In this document: positions 7,427 to 16,404 of the stretch, piece by piece | Layout of the letters: each line of letters begins with the position of its first letter | How positions within the stretch are numbered: the stretch's first letter is position 1 | IMG/VR virus record: IMGVR_UViG_3300008113_000297 | Location: 1 to 27,883 of that record | Source: a virus | Length of the DNA stretch: 27,883 bases | Direction: 5' to 3' (one strand) | Program-made: the position numbers and the translations under genes | The notes under the pieces: model-generated | The model's database searches: none | Told to the model about the DNA's origin: nothing | Seen by the model: only the letters and a program-made list of their open reading frames with translations

Positions 7427-10400
7427 GTTACCCACCTTACGTAAACTGCACCAGCATAACCAGTATAACCTGGACCATAAGTAGCATCGTTTGCTCCCGA
7501 TCCACCTGCACCACCAGAACCAGGGTAAGAATATGACCCTTGCCTTGAGTTCCAGTTTCCGCCACCGCCACCATATCCAAATGTAATATTCATCAAAAAT
7601 GTTGAAGCTCCTGCAGAACCGCCTGTATAATAGTTTGGAGGAGAGCCACCATTTCCTCCGGCTCCTGCTCCTCCACCACCAGCTGCTATTGTATTATCGT
7701 AAAATGGGCCTGCTGCACCAGAGTAACTAGAATTACTTGCGCCATTTCCACCGTCTGCTAGATAACTATAATATGGACCCCATGGACTATAACCGCCAGA
7801 TCTTGCAGACCCGCTACCCCCACCAGAAGGACCAGACGCTGTTCTAACATCTGAGCCAGAAACTACTGTAAAACTTGATGAACCACCAGATGATCCAGAT
7901 GATCCTACCGCAGTATATGGAGAATAGCTTTCATATGGGGTTTGCACATAGCTTCTATCTCCACCAGCTCCGCCAGCCCCAACAGCAACAGCATAGGTGC
8001 CTACAGTCATATTAGAAAGTGTCTGATTTACTATATTTCCAGCAGCTCCGCCACCACCAGGGGCCCAAACATCACCAGTGCCGTACCAATCTAGTGAATG
8101 CGCACCTCCGCCACCACCTGATCCACCAGAAATAACTAATATTTCAACATTTTTTTTACCGGTTAATATTTGAAAATTTCCATTTGAAGTAAAATATCTA
8201 CCTGTATAACCCGATCCAGCAGAATATGAAGTTCCACCTGATACAGTAAATGGAATTGTAATGCTCCAAGTAAACTCTTTAGTGATATTGCCCTGAGAGT
8301 TTTCCGCTTTAACAGTAAAGGTATAAGAAAAAGATGAATCGTTAACCGGAGTTGTATATGTTCCAGATATTTCACCTGTTGAAGTATTCAAAGAAAAACC
8401 TGTAGGTAGAGATCCACTACTAATAGAATATACTGCTGCAGGATACCCTGACGCAATAACCGAATTACTATATGCTGTATTGTATGTTGGAGTTGTCAGT
8501 GTTTCGTCAGTCCATGCTGGAGCGGCATTTACGTTAAAGTTGAAACTTTTGCTTATGCTGCCAATTGTATTAGTGGCTGCTATAGTAAAAGCACTGGTGC
8601 CAGCAGATGATGGAGTACCTGTTATCACTCCAGTTGAAGAATTTAAAGAAAGTCCACTTGGTAAAGACCCAGATGTAACAGAAAATGTTGCACTAGGATA
8701 TGCAGCTACTGTTATGCCGTCAGAGTATGCTGTAGATAAAGTTGCGTCTGCTAAAGTTTCATCAATCCATGTTGGAGCCTTATTTATTGAACCGCTAAAA
8801 GATTGAGTAACATTGCCTGTCTCATTTTCGGCTTCAATTACAAACGAATACGCACCATAATAGGTTGCAGTTCCTGTAACTGCGCCATTTGAAGAATTCA
8901 AATTTATCCCACTTGGAAGTGAGCCCGAAATTATACTATAAACTGGTGAACCTGTGGCATTAACACTATCTGAATAAGCAGTATTATATTCAATGTTAGC
9001 AATTGTATTATCTGTCCAAGCTGGAGTAACATATAAATCATCTGTAAATAATTGGGTGACATTACCTGCAGCATTCTCTGCTTTGACTGTAAAGCTATAT
9101 GAACCAGCTGTTGATGATGTTCCGGTTATTGCCCCAGTAGAACTATCCAAGGTAATGCCTGATGGTAGTGCGCCAGCAGAAACAGAATATGTAATAGCTG
9201 GGTAGCCAGAAGCAGTAACTCCATCACTATAAGCTTGACCATAAATCATATTGGCAATTGAACTATCAGTCCAAGCTGGAGCTTCATAGATTGTTCCACT
9301 AAAAGCTTTTTCAACATATCCCCAAGAGTTTGTTGCACGAATTGTAAAACTATAAGACCCACTTGCAGCTGTAGTTCCAGTAATGGCACCTGTCGAAGTG
9401 TTTAGTGAAATACTTGAAGGAAGTGAGCCAGAGTAAACTGAATATGTTATTGGACTAGTTCCAGTAGCTGAAACTCCATCACTATATGCCGAAGCTTTTG
9501 TGACAATTCCGAGTGTTTGATCAGACCAAGATGGTGGTGTTTGCACTGTTCCAGAAAAAGACTGAGTAACTGATCCAATGTCATTTTCTGCTTTAATTAC
9601 AAAAGAGTATGGACCACTATCTATACTTAAACCACTAACTAGGCCAGTTGTTGAATTTAGTGTTACTCCAGATGGTAAAGCTCCAGAAGAAATTGAATAG
9701 GTTACAGCTGGATAAGCGTCTGCCCAAACCAAATTTGAATAGGATGTATTATAATCAATATTGGACAAGGTAGAATCTACCCATTCTGGGTATTCGTAAA
9801 CTGTTCCAGAAAATGATGCTTCATTGTAATATTTTCCATCATCAGTTGTAGCTCGAACTGTAAAAGAATATGTTCCCGTCGAAGTAACTGTTCCGGTCAT
9901 TTGACCAGTAGATGAATTAATGGAAATTCCTGTTGGTAATGATCCAGAAGAAATAGAATAAACTGTTCCAATAGCAGAAACGCTATCAGAATAAAAATCA
10001 CCATAAATAAATGGACTTAATTCGATTGATTCCCAAACTGGGGCCAAATTGACTTGGTAATCATCAGTGCCCGCATTATCGACTTCATTTATTTTTCTTA
10101 AGTTTGGTGTTGCATAATATATGAAATATGAACCCTGTATTTCTGTCGCAACAGGATGTTCTTCTGCCGTTTGGAAATAAATATAGTCACCCTCTATAAC
10201 TGTTTTAACCGGAGTGAGTACTGTTCCTTTTTCATACACCACAATATAGGAATTAGCATCTTGTAAAGTTTGCAGCGTAGAACTTTTATATGTATTAATA
10301 TTCAAATCTTTTATATTTGCAAATAACCAGAAACCAACACTAAGAGTATCCCTTGGCGTGAACTTTGCGATTCCCCTTTTACAATATGGGTATGAATAAT

Positions 10401-10461
10401 TATAATTAGGTGTTGCAGAATTAATAATTTCATCTGACTTAAAATATTTAAACCATGCCAT
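7423..10461 (-). CDS. Large tail adhesin: seven putative-Ig repeats and glycine-rich tip
   Basis: This 1012-aa protein has three regions. Residues 1-140 form a unique N-terminal domain, probably the attachment point. Residues about 141-730 hold seven tandem repeats of roughly 84 residues, each with W-x-D, A-Y-S, an SGSLPSG turn, L-N-S-S-T-G, I-T-G-T and Y-S-F-T-V-K-A strands. That is the putative-Ig (He_PIG) domain of surface adhesins. Residues about 735-1012 are extremely Gly/Ser-rich (GGGG clusters separated by aromatic turns), like the polyglycine-type receptor-binding tips of some fibre adhesins. It is translated one base after the 593-aa gene and overlaps the next gene by four. It most likely contacts the host surface. 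Variation in repeat number is possible. Confidence 0.8.
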   Translation of the reverse strand: MAWFKYFKSDEIINSATPNYNYSYPYCKRGIAKFTPRDTLSVGFWLFANIKDLNINTYKSSTLQTLQDANSYIVVYEKGTVLTPVKTVIEGDYIYFQTAEEHPVATEIQGSYFIYYATPNLRKINEVDNAGTDDYQVNLAPVWESIELSPFIYGDFYSDSVSAIGTVYSISSGSLPTGISINSSTGQMTGTVTSTGTYSFTVRATTDDGKYYNEASFSGTVYEYPEWVDSTLSNIDYNTSYSNLVWADAYPAVTYSISSGALPSGVTLNSTTGLVSGLSIDSGPYSFVIKAENDIGSVTQSFSGTVQTPPSWSDQTLGIVTKASAYSDGVSATGTSPITYSVYSGSLPSSISLNTSTGAITGTTAASGSYSFTIRATNSWGYVEKAFSGTIYEAPAWTDSSIANMIYGQAYSDGVTASGYPAITYSVSAGALPSGITLDSSTGAITGTSSTAGSYSFTVKAENAAGNVTQLFTDDLYVTPAWTDNTIANIEYNTAYSDSVNATGSPVYSIISGSLPSGINLNSSNGAVTGTATYYGAYSFVIEAENETGNVTQSFSGSINKAPTWIDETLADATLSTAYSDGITVAAYPSATFSVTSGSLPSGLSLNSSTGVITGTPSSAGTSAFTIAATNTIGSISKSFNFNVNAAPAWTDETLTTPTYNTAYSNSVIASGYPAAVYSISSGSLPTGFSLNTSTGEISGTYTTPVNDSSFSYTFTVKAENSQGNITKEFTWSITIPFTVSGGTSYSAGSGYTGRYFTSNGNFQILTGKKNVEILVISGGSGGGGGAHSLDWYGTGDVWAPGGGGAAGNIVNQTLSNMTVGTYAVAVGAGGAGGDRSYVQTPYESYSPYTAVGSSGSSGGSSSFTVVSGSDVRTASGPSGGGSGSARSGGYSPWGPYYSYLADGGNGASNSSYSGAAGPFYDNTIAAGGGGAGAGGNGGSPPNYYTGGSAGASTFLMNITFGYGGGGGNWNSRQGSYSYPGSGGAGGSGANDATYGPGYTGYAGAVYVRWVT
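8272..10041 (-). repeat. Seven in-frame ~250-bp protein-coding repeats
   Basis: These seven consecutive copies of a unit of about 84 codons encode the Ig-like domains of the 1012-aa adhesin. The units are clearly related in protein (SGSLPSG, STG.ITGT, SYSFTVKAEN) but have drifted in DNA, so they are an old duplication rather than a recent one. The copy nearest the C-terminus has a five-residue insertion (PVNDS) after ISGTYTT. Confidence 0.75.
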
Positions 10462-10462
10462 A

Positions 10463-12244
10463 TTAATTTACTTCCGTATAAATAATTTCATATTCATAAT
10501 TATCTATTATATCATCAGTTACTTCTATATTTATAACCGCATCGCATCTAGGCAGGCCATTAACAATGTCTACATTAAATTGACCAACGCTAACAGACAC
10601 AGGTTTTTTAGCAGCATCTTGTGCATAATCTGAGCTTCTAGCTAAACCGTAATCAATATCAAGTGAAGATATTTTTCTGGATCCATCCGCACCAGTATGA
10701 GCGTGATCACTGAGATCTACGCCGTCTATAGTAATGCCTTCTGCGACTTGTATATCACCAATAATTTGTCCACCGTCTCTTAAAAGATATTGAGGATGAT
10801 CATTCTCGTCCAATCCAGATAAAAGCTGGTGATCAGATTTAAGCGTATCTTTTCTAGTTAAACTAATCATTGCTCCACTAAAAATCTGAGCATAAACGTC
10901 ATTAGTAACATTTAATAAAACGTTAGGTTTTGGTAAACCTTTTATGGAAAGCTGAGATATATAGTTCGCATATTTTCTTTTCTCATGAATTAGCTGCATT
11001 AGGGCGTCTGTCTTGCCCATAACAATATGATGCCTATCAACAACATCAGCCATAATAGAGGTAAAGTTTCCTTTTAAAAGCGCTGAAGCTATTAACATTT
11101 CCTCGGTTAAAAATGGAAATCTCTTTTTGAAAGAAGTTGTTTGATAGTCCAAATCAAAAGGACTTCCTATTTCAGAGGAAAACTTTAAACCTGGAGCTAA
11201 ATATCTTGTATAAAAAATTAGAGAATTTTCTTCCAAATCTCTCTTAAGAGATTGTAATATATCCTCTATTTCAGAATCTACAGCGTTTAATTTAATCGCA
11301 AAAAAAGCTTGGAATTTAGCGGCATGTTCTTTTGAGATTTTATCCAATTCGGTTGAAGGAATCGCTCCTGGTTTGGATATGATTGTTTTTGCAATCCTGC
11401 TCGAATAATGTTTTGCCGTTTTGCACCATGCGTCGTAGTGTGCTGCGACTTTTTGCTGTAGTTCATTTTCATAAACCTCCCTAAAATCTTGATTTAAAGA
11501 TAACTGTATTGAATATACTTCTCTTTGAAGAGACTTTAATAATTTTCTGAATTGCAAAAAATACGAAAAGGTAGAGTGTGCTATTGCATAATAAAATTCT
11601 TCCAAAAACTTTCTTGAAGTAGTTGAATTAATTTTTTCTGCAAAGTTTATTTCTTCAAAATTAATGTGACCAGGAATTGGGATTCTGACTTTAACCATTT
11701 CATCTTTTCTATCCTTATAGGCATCGCTGCTTGGGGGTGGAAATGGCAGAATTGTTACTATGCCATCAGATTCCTGTAAGTCTTTTTCAGATATGTCAAT
11801 TCCATTTGACTGTGGTAAATTTTGAACTGAATTTATTTTCAATGAATCTATAACGCGATTATTGTAAACAGAAACAGCTTGAGGTTGTGTTGTATATAAA
11901 TTTTTATGTAATTCATCCCAAAGATTTTGATGCGCAACCAAAAGATCATTATTGATATTCGGATTTATATAAACCTTCTTCATTAGGTTTTCAATATCAT
12001 TAATTGTATCAGTTATAAGAATTTGAGCAGATTCTGCTTCTCTTTTAACAAAATCTATAGGTATTGAATATGCCTGTTTTATGCTTGTATCCGCATTTCT
12101 GTTATATGCATTTCTGCCTACGGCTTTGTAAGCGGTTGCGCCAGTGGGATTTGTGAATAAAGAATCTTGGAATTTGTAGTCTCCATAAATATTATTAGAA
12201 ACTTCAGAATACTGCTCTTGAGAATTTACGCCTATATCACTCAT
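10463..12244 (-). CDS. Virion structural protein, helical with fibre-like C-terminus
   Basis: This 593-aa protein is not assigned to a family. Residues 50-430 are mainly long helices rich in Glu, Lys and Gln, with coiled-coil character. The C-terminal 130 residues change style. There is a GLDENDHPQYLLRDGG segment and then GVDLSDHAHTGADGS, both common in collar and tail-fibre proteins, where the DHPQYL and DHxHTG turns are frequent. A final beta-rich segment follows. The start overlaps the terminase stop in a TAATG junction, and the adhesin follows one base later. I infer that it connects fibres to the tail or neck (base-plate or collar protein). Confidence is high that it is a virion protein and low on its place. 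Confidence 0.65.
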   Translation of the reverse strand: MSDIGVNSQEQYSEVSNNIYGDYKFQDSLFTNPTGATAYKAVGRNAYNRNADTSIKQAYSIPIDFVKREAESAQILITDTINDIENLMKKVYINPNINNDLLVAHQNLWDELHKNLYTTQPQAVSVYNNRVIDSLKINSVQNLPQSNGIDISEKDLQESDGIVTILPFPPPSSDAYKDRKDEMVKVRIPIPGHINFEEINFAEKINSTTSRKFLEEFYYAIAHSTFSYFLQFRKLLKSLQREVYSIQLSLNQDFREVYENELQQKVAAHYDAWCKTAKHYSSRIAKTIISKPGAIPSTELDKISKEHAAKFQAFFAIKLNAVDSEIEDILQSLKRDLEENSLIFYTRYLAPGLKFSSEIGSPFDLDYQTTSFKKRFPFLTEEMLIASALLKGNFTSIMADVVDRHHIVMGKTDALMQLIHEKRKYANYISQLSIKGLPKPNVLLNVTNDVYAQIFSGAMISLTRKDTLKSDHQLLSGLDENDHPQYLLRDGGQIIGDIQVAEGITIDGVDLSDHAHTGADGSRKISSLDIDYGLARSSDYAQDAAKKPVSVSVGQFNVDIVNGLPRCDAVINIEVTDDIIDNYEYEIIYTEVN

Positions 12245-14106
12245 TAAAACATCCTTCTAACTCTTTTTGTAGAAGTAGATCTACGAAAACCTTTCGACGG
12301 ATTCAATGCGTCAGCCCGTCCTGTAATCACAATTTTATTTTTTTCATCATCTTCTTTATCTATTTTTTTAGTATCTGGAACAAAAAAATGATTAGAAAAA
12401 CTTTCAGTATTTGTTGCATAATGCGCTTGTGAAAACTCGCCATAATTTTGAGTAATAGCTAAAAGCGCTAACATCAAAGCATCATGAGCATGGTCCATTG
12501 CTGATCCGGCTGCCTCAAAAACGGGTCGACCAGTTTGCGTTGTTCTAACCACAACGTAAGATATTAATTGCATATATAGTTCTTCATCAGAATCTGGAAT
12601 CATTAGTTTTTCTTTTTCTAAAAATTGACGAAGATTATCAACCATAAATGGTTTCATTTCTTTTTTGATCATCAACTTCGTATAAGGATCTCTGACATCT
12701 ATACTCTCGCCAAATGCAACTCCTTTTATTTTTTCTTTTAAGCCAGATCTAGGATTTTCGACTCCATACTTTTTTAACAGCTCTACCTGCACTTCGCCGT
12801 ATCCGCGGTCAACATAAATATGTTTAGGATTAAATCTTTCATTTAGTTCAATAATTCTATCAACTGCTTTAGTTAAAGTATATTCAGATCTAGCTATCTC
12901 TTCTCTATAACAGATTTTTGTTTTACCTCTAAATCTAGATTCTTCATAATTATCAGAGCATACTTCGACAACCACAATATTTGTTCCAGCACCATATTTG
13001 TCCCAGTCAACGCCTATAGTATGGAAAGATCTGGCTGAAGTTATTTCAGGTATATAATCCCATGCTGGCGAAATAAAAGCTCTGTCAACAAATTTTCTAG
13101 GATATACACCTTCTGAGTCTTCGCCCCAGTCGGCTTCAATTTCGTGTCGATATCCACTTGGCGAATATTGTTCCCGGAACTCTTCTTCTTGCTCCTTAGA
13201 AAAATATGGGTTGCAATATGAGGGAAACCAAAATTCGGTAAACCTAGGCGATCTACACCATTCCCAAAATCTTTCTCTACGGCCAGTTGGCGTAGAAGCG
13301 CCGATCATAACTTTATCTGGCTGATCTTCTGCGGTTTTCTGCAACATGGCGTACAGAGCGTCAAGGTCATCTGCATGCATGTAGTCCATTTCATCAAGAA
13401 TAATAAGATGAGCTTCCTGACCACGAGCAACGTCAGACTTGCCTCCGCTTTTCATTCCAGAGGTAAAGAATCTAATAGTTGAACCGTTGGAGAATTGAAT
13501 CATAAACTGAGGGCTTGTGACTTTTCTTGTTATAGAATTCATCACTACTTCATTCTTAGAAGCAATTCTTAATATTTCCTGATAAATCAGTTCAACTTGA
13601 GTTTTCATTGGCGCAATAACTAATGATCTACCATCTTTGTGCGTATAGCTGTAGTGCAACAGCTGCACTGCCAAGCTGAATGTCTTACCTAAACGACGAC
13701 CAGCTCTTAATACTTTTCTTAAAGATGGATCACGCAATATGAGAATTTGATATACACGCAAATTTGCTTCTAGAAATTGTTTTGCCCAAACAACTGGATC
13801 CTTAGAAACATGCAGCTGTCTTTGATGCTCCGCACTAATTCCATCTGCCAATAAATCCAAATCGACTTCAAATGGCTCATCAATTAAAAGGGCTAATTCC
13901 CTATTCGTCATTCTTCTTTCCAAAACAGGAGTTCCATCATTCCAAGCTAAATGAGATAGTTTATTTTCAAATACCCATTCAATTCTATTAACCTGCTTAA
14001 TTAACTCAGGATCTTGAATTCGAATAATATCAAGCAAATCTTCTCTAGAGAGTTTTTCTAAAGCGTTTCTAAATTCTTGTGTTTTTGTAAATATACTCAT
14101 AATCAT
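12244..14106 (-). CDS. terL: Terminase large subunit (packaging ATPase/nuclease)
   Basis: This 620-aa protein has both TerL domains complete. In the ATPase, Walker A is GRRLGKT (residues 136-142), Walker B is LIILDE (234-239) and the coupling motif is GAST (269-272). In the RNase H-like nuclease, acidic residues are Asp367 (in GVDWD), Asp433 (in YVDRG) and Asp538/Asp542 (in DHAHDAL). It cuts concatemeric DNA and drives it through the portal. The ATG at 14106 overlaps the preceding stop (ATGA). A second ATG at 14100, two codons later, has a slightly better GGA spacing and is an alternative. Unusually, no portal follows, and the next genes are fibre genes. Confidence 0.93.
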   Translation of the reverse strand: MIMSIFTKTQEFRNALEKLSREDLLDIIRIQDPELIKQVNRIEWVFENKLSHLAWNDGTPVLERRMTNRELALLIDEPFEVDLDLLADGISAEHQRQLHVSKDPVVWAKQFLEANLRVYQILILRDPSLRKVLRAGRRLGKTFSLAVQLLHYSYTHKDGRSLVIAPMKTQVELIYQEILRIASKNEVVMNSITRKVTSPQFMIQFSNGSTIRFFTSGMKSGGKSDVARGQEAHLIILDEMDYMHADDLDALYAMLQKTAEDQPDKVMIGASTPTGRRERFWEWCRSPRFTEFWFPSYCNPYFSKEQEEEFREQYSPSGYRHEIEADWGEDSEGVYPRKFVDRAFISPAWDYIPEITSARSFHTIGVDWDKYGAGTNIVVVEVCSDNYEESRFRGKTKICYREEIARSEYTLTKAVDRIIELNERFNPKHIYVDRGYGEVQVELLKKYGVENPRSGLKEKIKGVAFGESIDVRDPYTKLMIKKEMKPFMVDNLRQFLEKEKLMIPDSDEELYMQLISYVVVRTTQTGRPVFEAAGSAMDHAHDALMLALLAITQNYGEFSQAHYATNTESFSNHFFVPDTKKIDKEDDEKNKIVITGRADALNPSKGFRRSTSTKRVRRMF

Positions 14107-15533
14107 CCATAATGCGCAGCCATCATTGCGCCTTCTGTCCCAAGCATACTTCTAGCATTAAGTCTAGAGTTTTGTATTGCCTGAACCCCTCTAGCTCTTG
14201 ATGTAGCAGCCGCTTCAGTATCCCTATATCCCATTCCAAATGTAGGTTTAGCTATTGATCCTTGTAAAGATTTATTGGCATCTCTCGTAAAATTAATTCC
14301 ACTCTTAACTAACTCTCCACCCATTTTAGCAAGATCGTATGCTAAAGATGCAGCTGCAACAACTTGAAGTCCAGGAATAGCCAGTGCTGCACCTCTCATT
14401 GCCAGCATTCCAGCTGCGCCTTTACCGCCTAATTTTAGGGCTGTCTTTGCTCCAACTTGGGAAAAGAATTTTCCTCCACCAGTAGATCGCAGGAATGCTA
14501 CTGCTTCATCAGCACCCTTTAAAACTTGTCCACTTGCTAACTTTACCCCATCGTCTCCAAATGATTTAACTGCGCTAGCAAAAGCGCTTTCTGCGGCCCG
14601 AGCACCTTGTGCTGCTCTACCGCTTAAGCCACTAGTACCGCCAAACCCTAGCGCTCCTCTAGAGTATCCTGCCATAAAGCCTGTAGCTGCACCTGTTAAT
14701 GCAGAGGCTTGTAAGTTACCCCTAACTCCCATCGCTCCAACTTGACCATAAGATGCGCCAACTATTTGATTACTCAAAGTTGCCACCCCACCAGAAGACC
14801 CTAATGTCGGTGCTACAAATTTTGAAGCCAACGCTGGATTATTCATTCTCAGCATTGAGGCAGTTGCATTGTCTACTCTTGATAATTTTGCTGCTGCCCT
14901 AGAGGAACCTTTCATGGCTCTTCTTTCTAAGGCGTCTGTTTTAACTCCAGCTGATATTCCAGAAAGAAGGCCTGGACCAAAAGCTTTTTCGCCCTCCATT
15001 AAATCAGCGCTCATAATTTTAGATGCTAAACGTTCACCGTATTTATTGTTCAACATTTTATAACCACCAAACATTGAATATGCGCCAGCTTTTTCTGTAG
15101 CAAAAATGCTTTGAGAGTGTGCTCTAAAAAAAGCTCTAGGATTTGCTGTTATATTGTTAACTCTGGATGATCTTAAAAATGGCGTTTTTCCAGCTGCGCG
15201 GGCACTTGCAGTTCTTGATGCTGAACCAACAAAATGAGAATTTGACGCACCGGACAGTTGTCCGCCGACCATGATTCTATGTTTAGAGGCTCTTTTTGCT
15301 AGTCTTTTTTGTCGTCTTGCGCTTAATACTTTTTGCGGATCTCCAAGATCATCCATAAATCCACCATACATCATGGTGTTTGAACCTCTCATTGAACCAA
15401 ATGCTATGGATGTACTGAATCCTGGCAAATGCTCCATCATTCTAAATCCGAGTGGAGTATCTGGAGTATCTATAAATGTTGATTCATTAAGGGGTCCAAT
15501 TTCACCCATGTCACCTGTATACATCATGGACAT
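14103..15533 (-). CDS. Ala/Gly-rich hydrophobic virion protein, possibly internal or ejected
   Basis: This 476-aa protein has no recognised family. It is rich in Ala, Gly, Ser and Met and basic overall, with an RRQKRLAKRASKHR stretch near residue 75. A hydrophobic segment of about 30 residues lies near 370-400 (GMLAMRGAALAIPGLQVV and onward), long enough to cross a membrane. The last 35 residues contain a NSRLNARSMLG motif and end in AAHYG, resembling the tail of the neighbouring 288-aa protein. It lies two bases after that gene and overlaps terL by four. A membrane-inserting internal protein that leaves the capsid with the DNA is a fair inference, but unproven. Confidence 0.6.
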   Translation of the reverse strand: MSMMYTGDMGEIGPLNESTFIDTPDTPLGFRMMEHLPGFSTSIAFGSMRGSNTMMYGGFMDDLGDPQKVLSARRQKRLAKRASKHRIMVGGQLSGASNSHFVGSASRTASARAAGKTPFLRSSRVNNITANPRAFFRAHSQSIFATEKAGAYSMFGGYKMLNNKYGERLASKIMSADLMEGEKAFGPGLLSGISAGVKTDALERRAMKGSSRAAAKLSRVDNATASMLRMNNPALASKFVAPTLGSSGGVATLSNQIVGASYGQVGAMGVRGNLQASALTGAATGFMAGYSRGALGFGGTSGLSGRAAQGARAAESAFASAVKSFGDDGVKLASGQVLKGADEAVAFLRSTGGGKFFSQVGAKTALKLGGKGAAGMLAMRGAALAIPGLQVVAAASLAYDLAKMGGELVKSGINFTRDANKSLQGSIAKPTFGMGYRDTEAAATSRARGVQAIQNSRLNARSMLGTEGAMMAAHYG

Positions 15534-15535
15534 AA

Positions 15536-16402
15536 TTAGTAACCTCTTCTTGAGTTATGCATTCCGAGAACTATATCTCCGCTAGCATTTAGCGCGCTTT
15601 GTGTAGACCTGGTGGAAGAATACGGAGAGTTTTGAAAGAATTCTCTATTATTATTCATGTATGCTCCGACACCAAGAGCAGGCAAAAGGATCCCAAGGTT
15701 TGCGCCAACAACACCGCCAACTAGTCCGCCACCAACTTTTCCTATTTTAGAACCAGTTTTTCCAAAACCAGAACCAAGGAACGCTCCTGCTGCTGCCCCC
15801 ATGGTTCCAGTAACTGGGCCTGTAGCTGTTCTAGCTGCAACTATTGAGGCTGCAAATGTATCAGAATTTATTGGCGGGTTTGCAGCAAAGTAATCTCCGG
15901 GCGCACTAGCTTGCAGCAAACCGCCACCAACTCCACCCATCAAACTGCCAGCTAAAAATCTTGCATCCAAATCTCTTCCAGTAAAGTATCTATCTGCTTC
16001 GGTATCGTCAAATGCAGCTTCAAAGGCTGCGTCTTTTATTGGCTGTCCAATGGAAGATCCAAATCCAACTGCACCAGCGCCAATGGCTACTCCAGCTATG
16101 CCAGCCTTACTTGAAGCGACTTTACTCAAAGCTCCACCTAATCCAGATGCTGCCCCACGAACAGCCCTTCCACTTCGACCCTGAGAAAAGGCTTCAGCTG
16201 TTCCTTCTAACTTTGGAATAAATTCTTCGTCCAATCTTTTTCCAACTGATTCAGACACATCATCAAATGTTTGCTTTGCTCTGCCACGAATTCCTGCGGT
16301 CGCAGTAGATGCTCTTGCTCGACTGCTTTGAGCGACTGGCCTCACTGTATCATCAATATATGATTTAACTCTTTTTCCCAAAGAAGACAAATTAACTGGC
16401 AT
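15536..16402 (-). CDS. Glycine-zipper membrane-active virion protein, unknown function
   Basis: The first 100 residues of this 288-aa protein are charged and probably helical. Two long Gly/Ala segments follow, one near residues 90-120 and one near 190-250. They have G-x-x-x-G zippers (GGGLVGGVVGANLGIL), typical of helices that pack in membranes or self-assemble. The C-terminus (QSALNASGDIVLGMHN then SRRGY) resembles that of the 476-aa neighbour in having an LNA-S element and a final His-containing tail. The start is strongly supported by GGAGGA at the right distance. Glycine-zipper proteins are common among ejected and pore-forming phage proteins. That role here is inference. Confidence 0.55.
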   Translation of the reverse strand: MPVNLSSLGKRVKSYIDDTVRPVAQSSRARASTATAGIRGRAKQTFDDVSESVGKRLDEEFIPKLEGTAEAFSQGRSGRAVRGAASGLGGALSKVASSKAGIAGVAIGAGAVGFGSSIGQPIKDAAFEAAFDDTEADRYFTGRDLDARFLAGSLMGGVGGGLLQASAPGDYFAANPPINSDTFAASIVAARTATGPVTGTMGAAAGAFLGSGFGKTGSKIGKVGGGLVGGVVGANLGILLPALGVGAYMNNNREFFQNSPYSSTRSTQSALNASGDIVLGMHNSRRGY

Positions 16403-16404
16403 TA

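Noticed and set aside
8480-8806. 108-aa frame on the plus strand within the adhesin gene
   Set aside because: It is the shadow of the repeat-coding region of the 1012-aa protein; composition mirrors the Val/Ala complement of Gly/Ser/Thr codons and no ribosome site is present.
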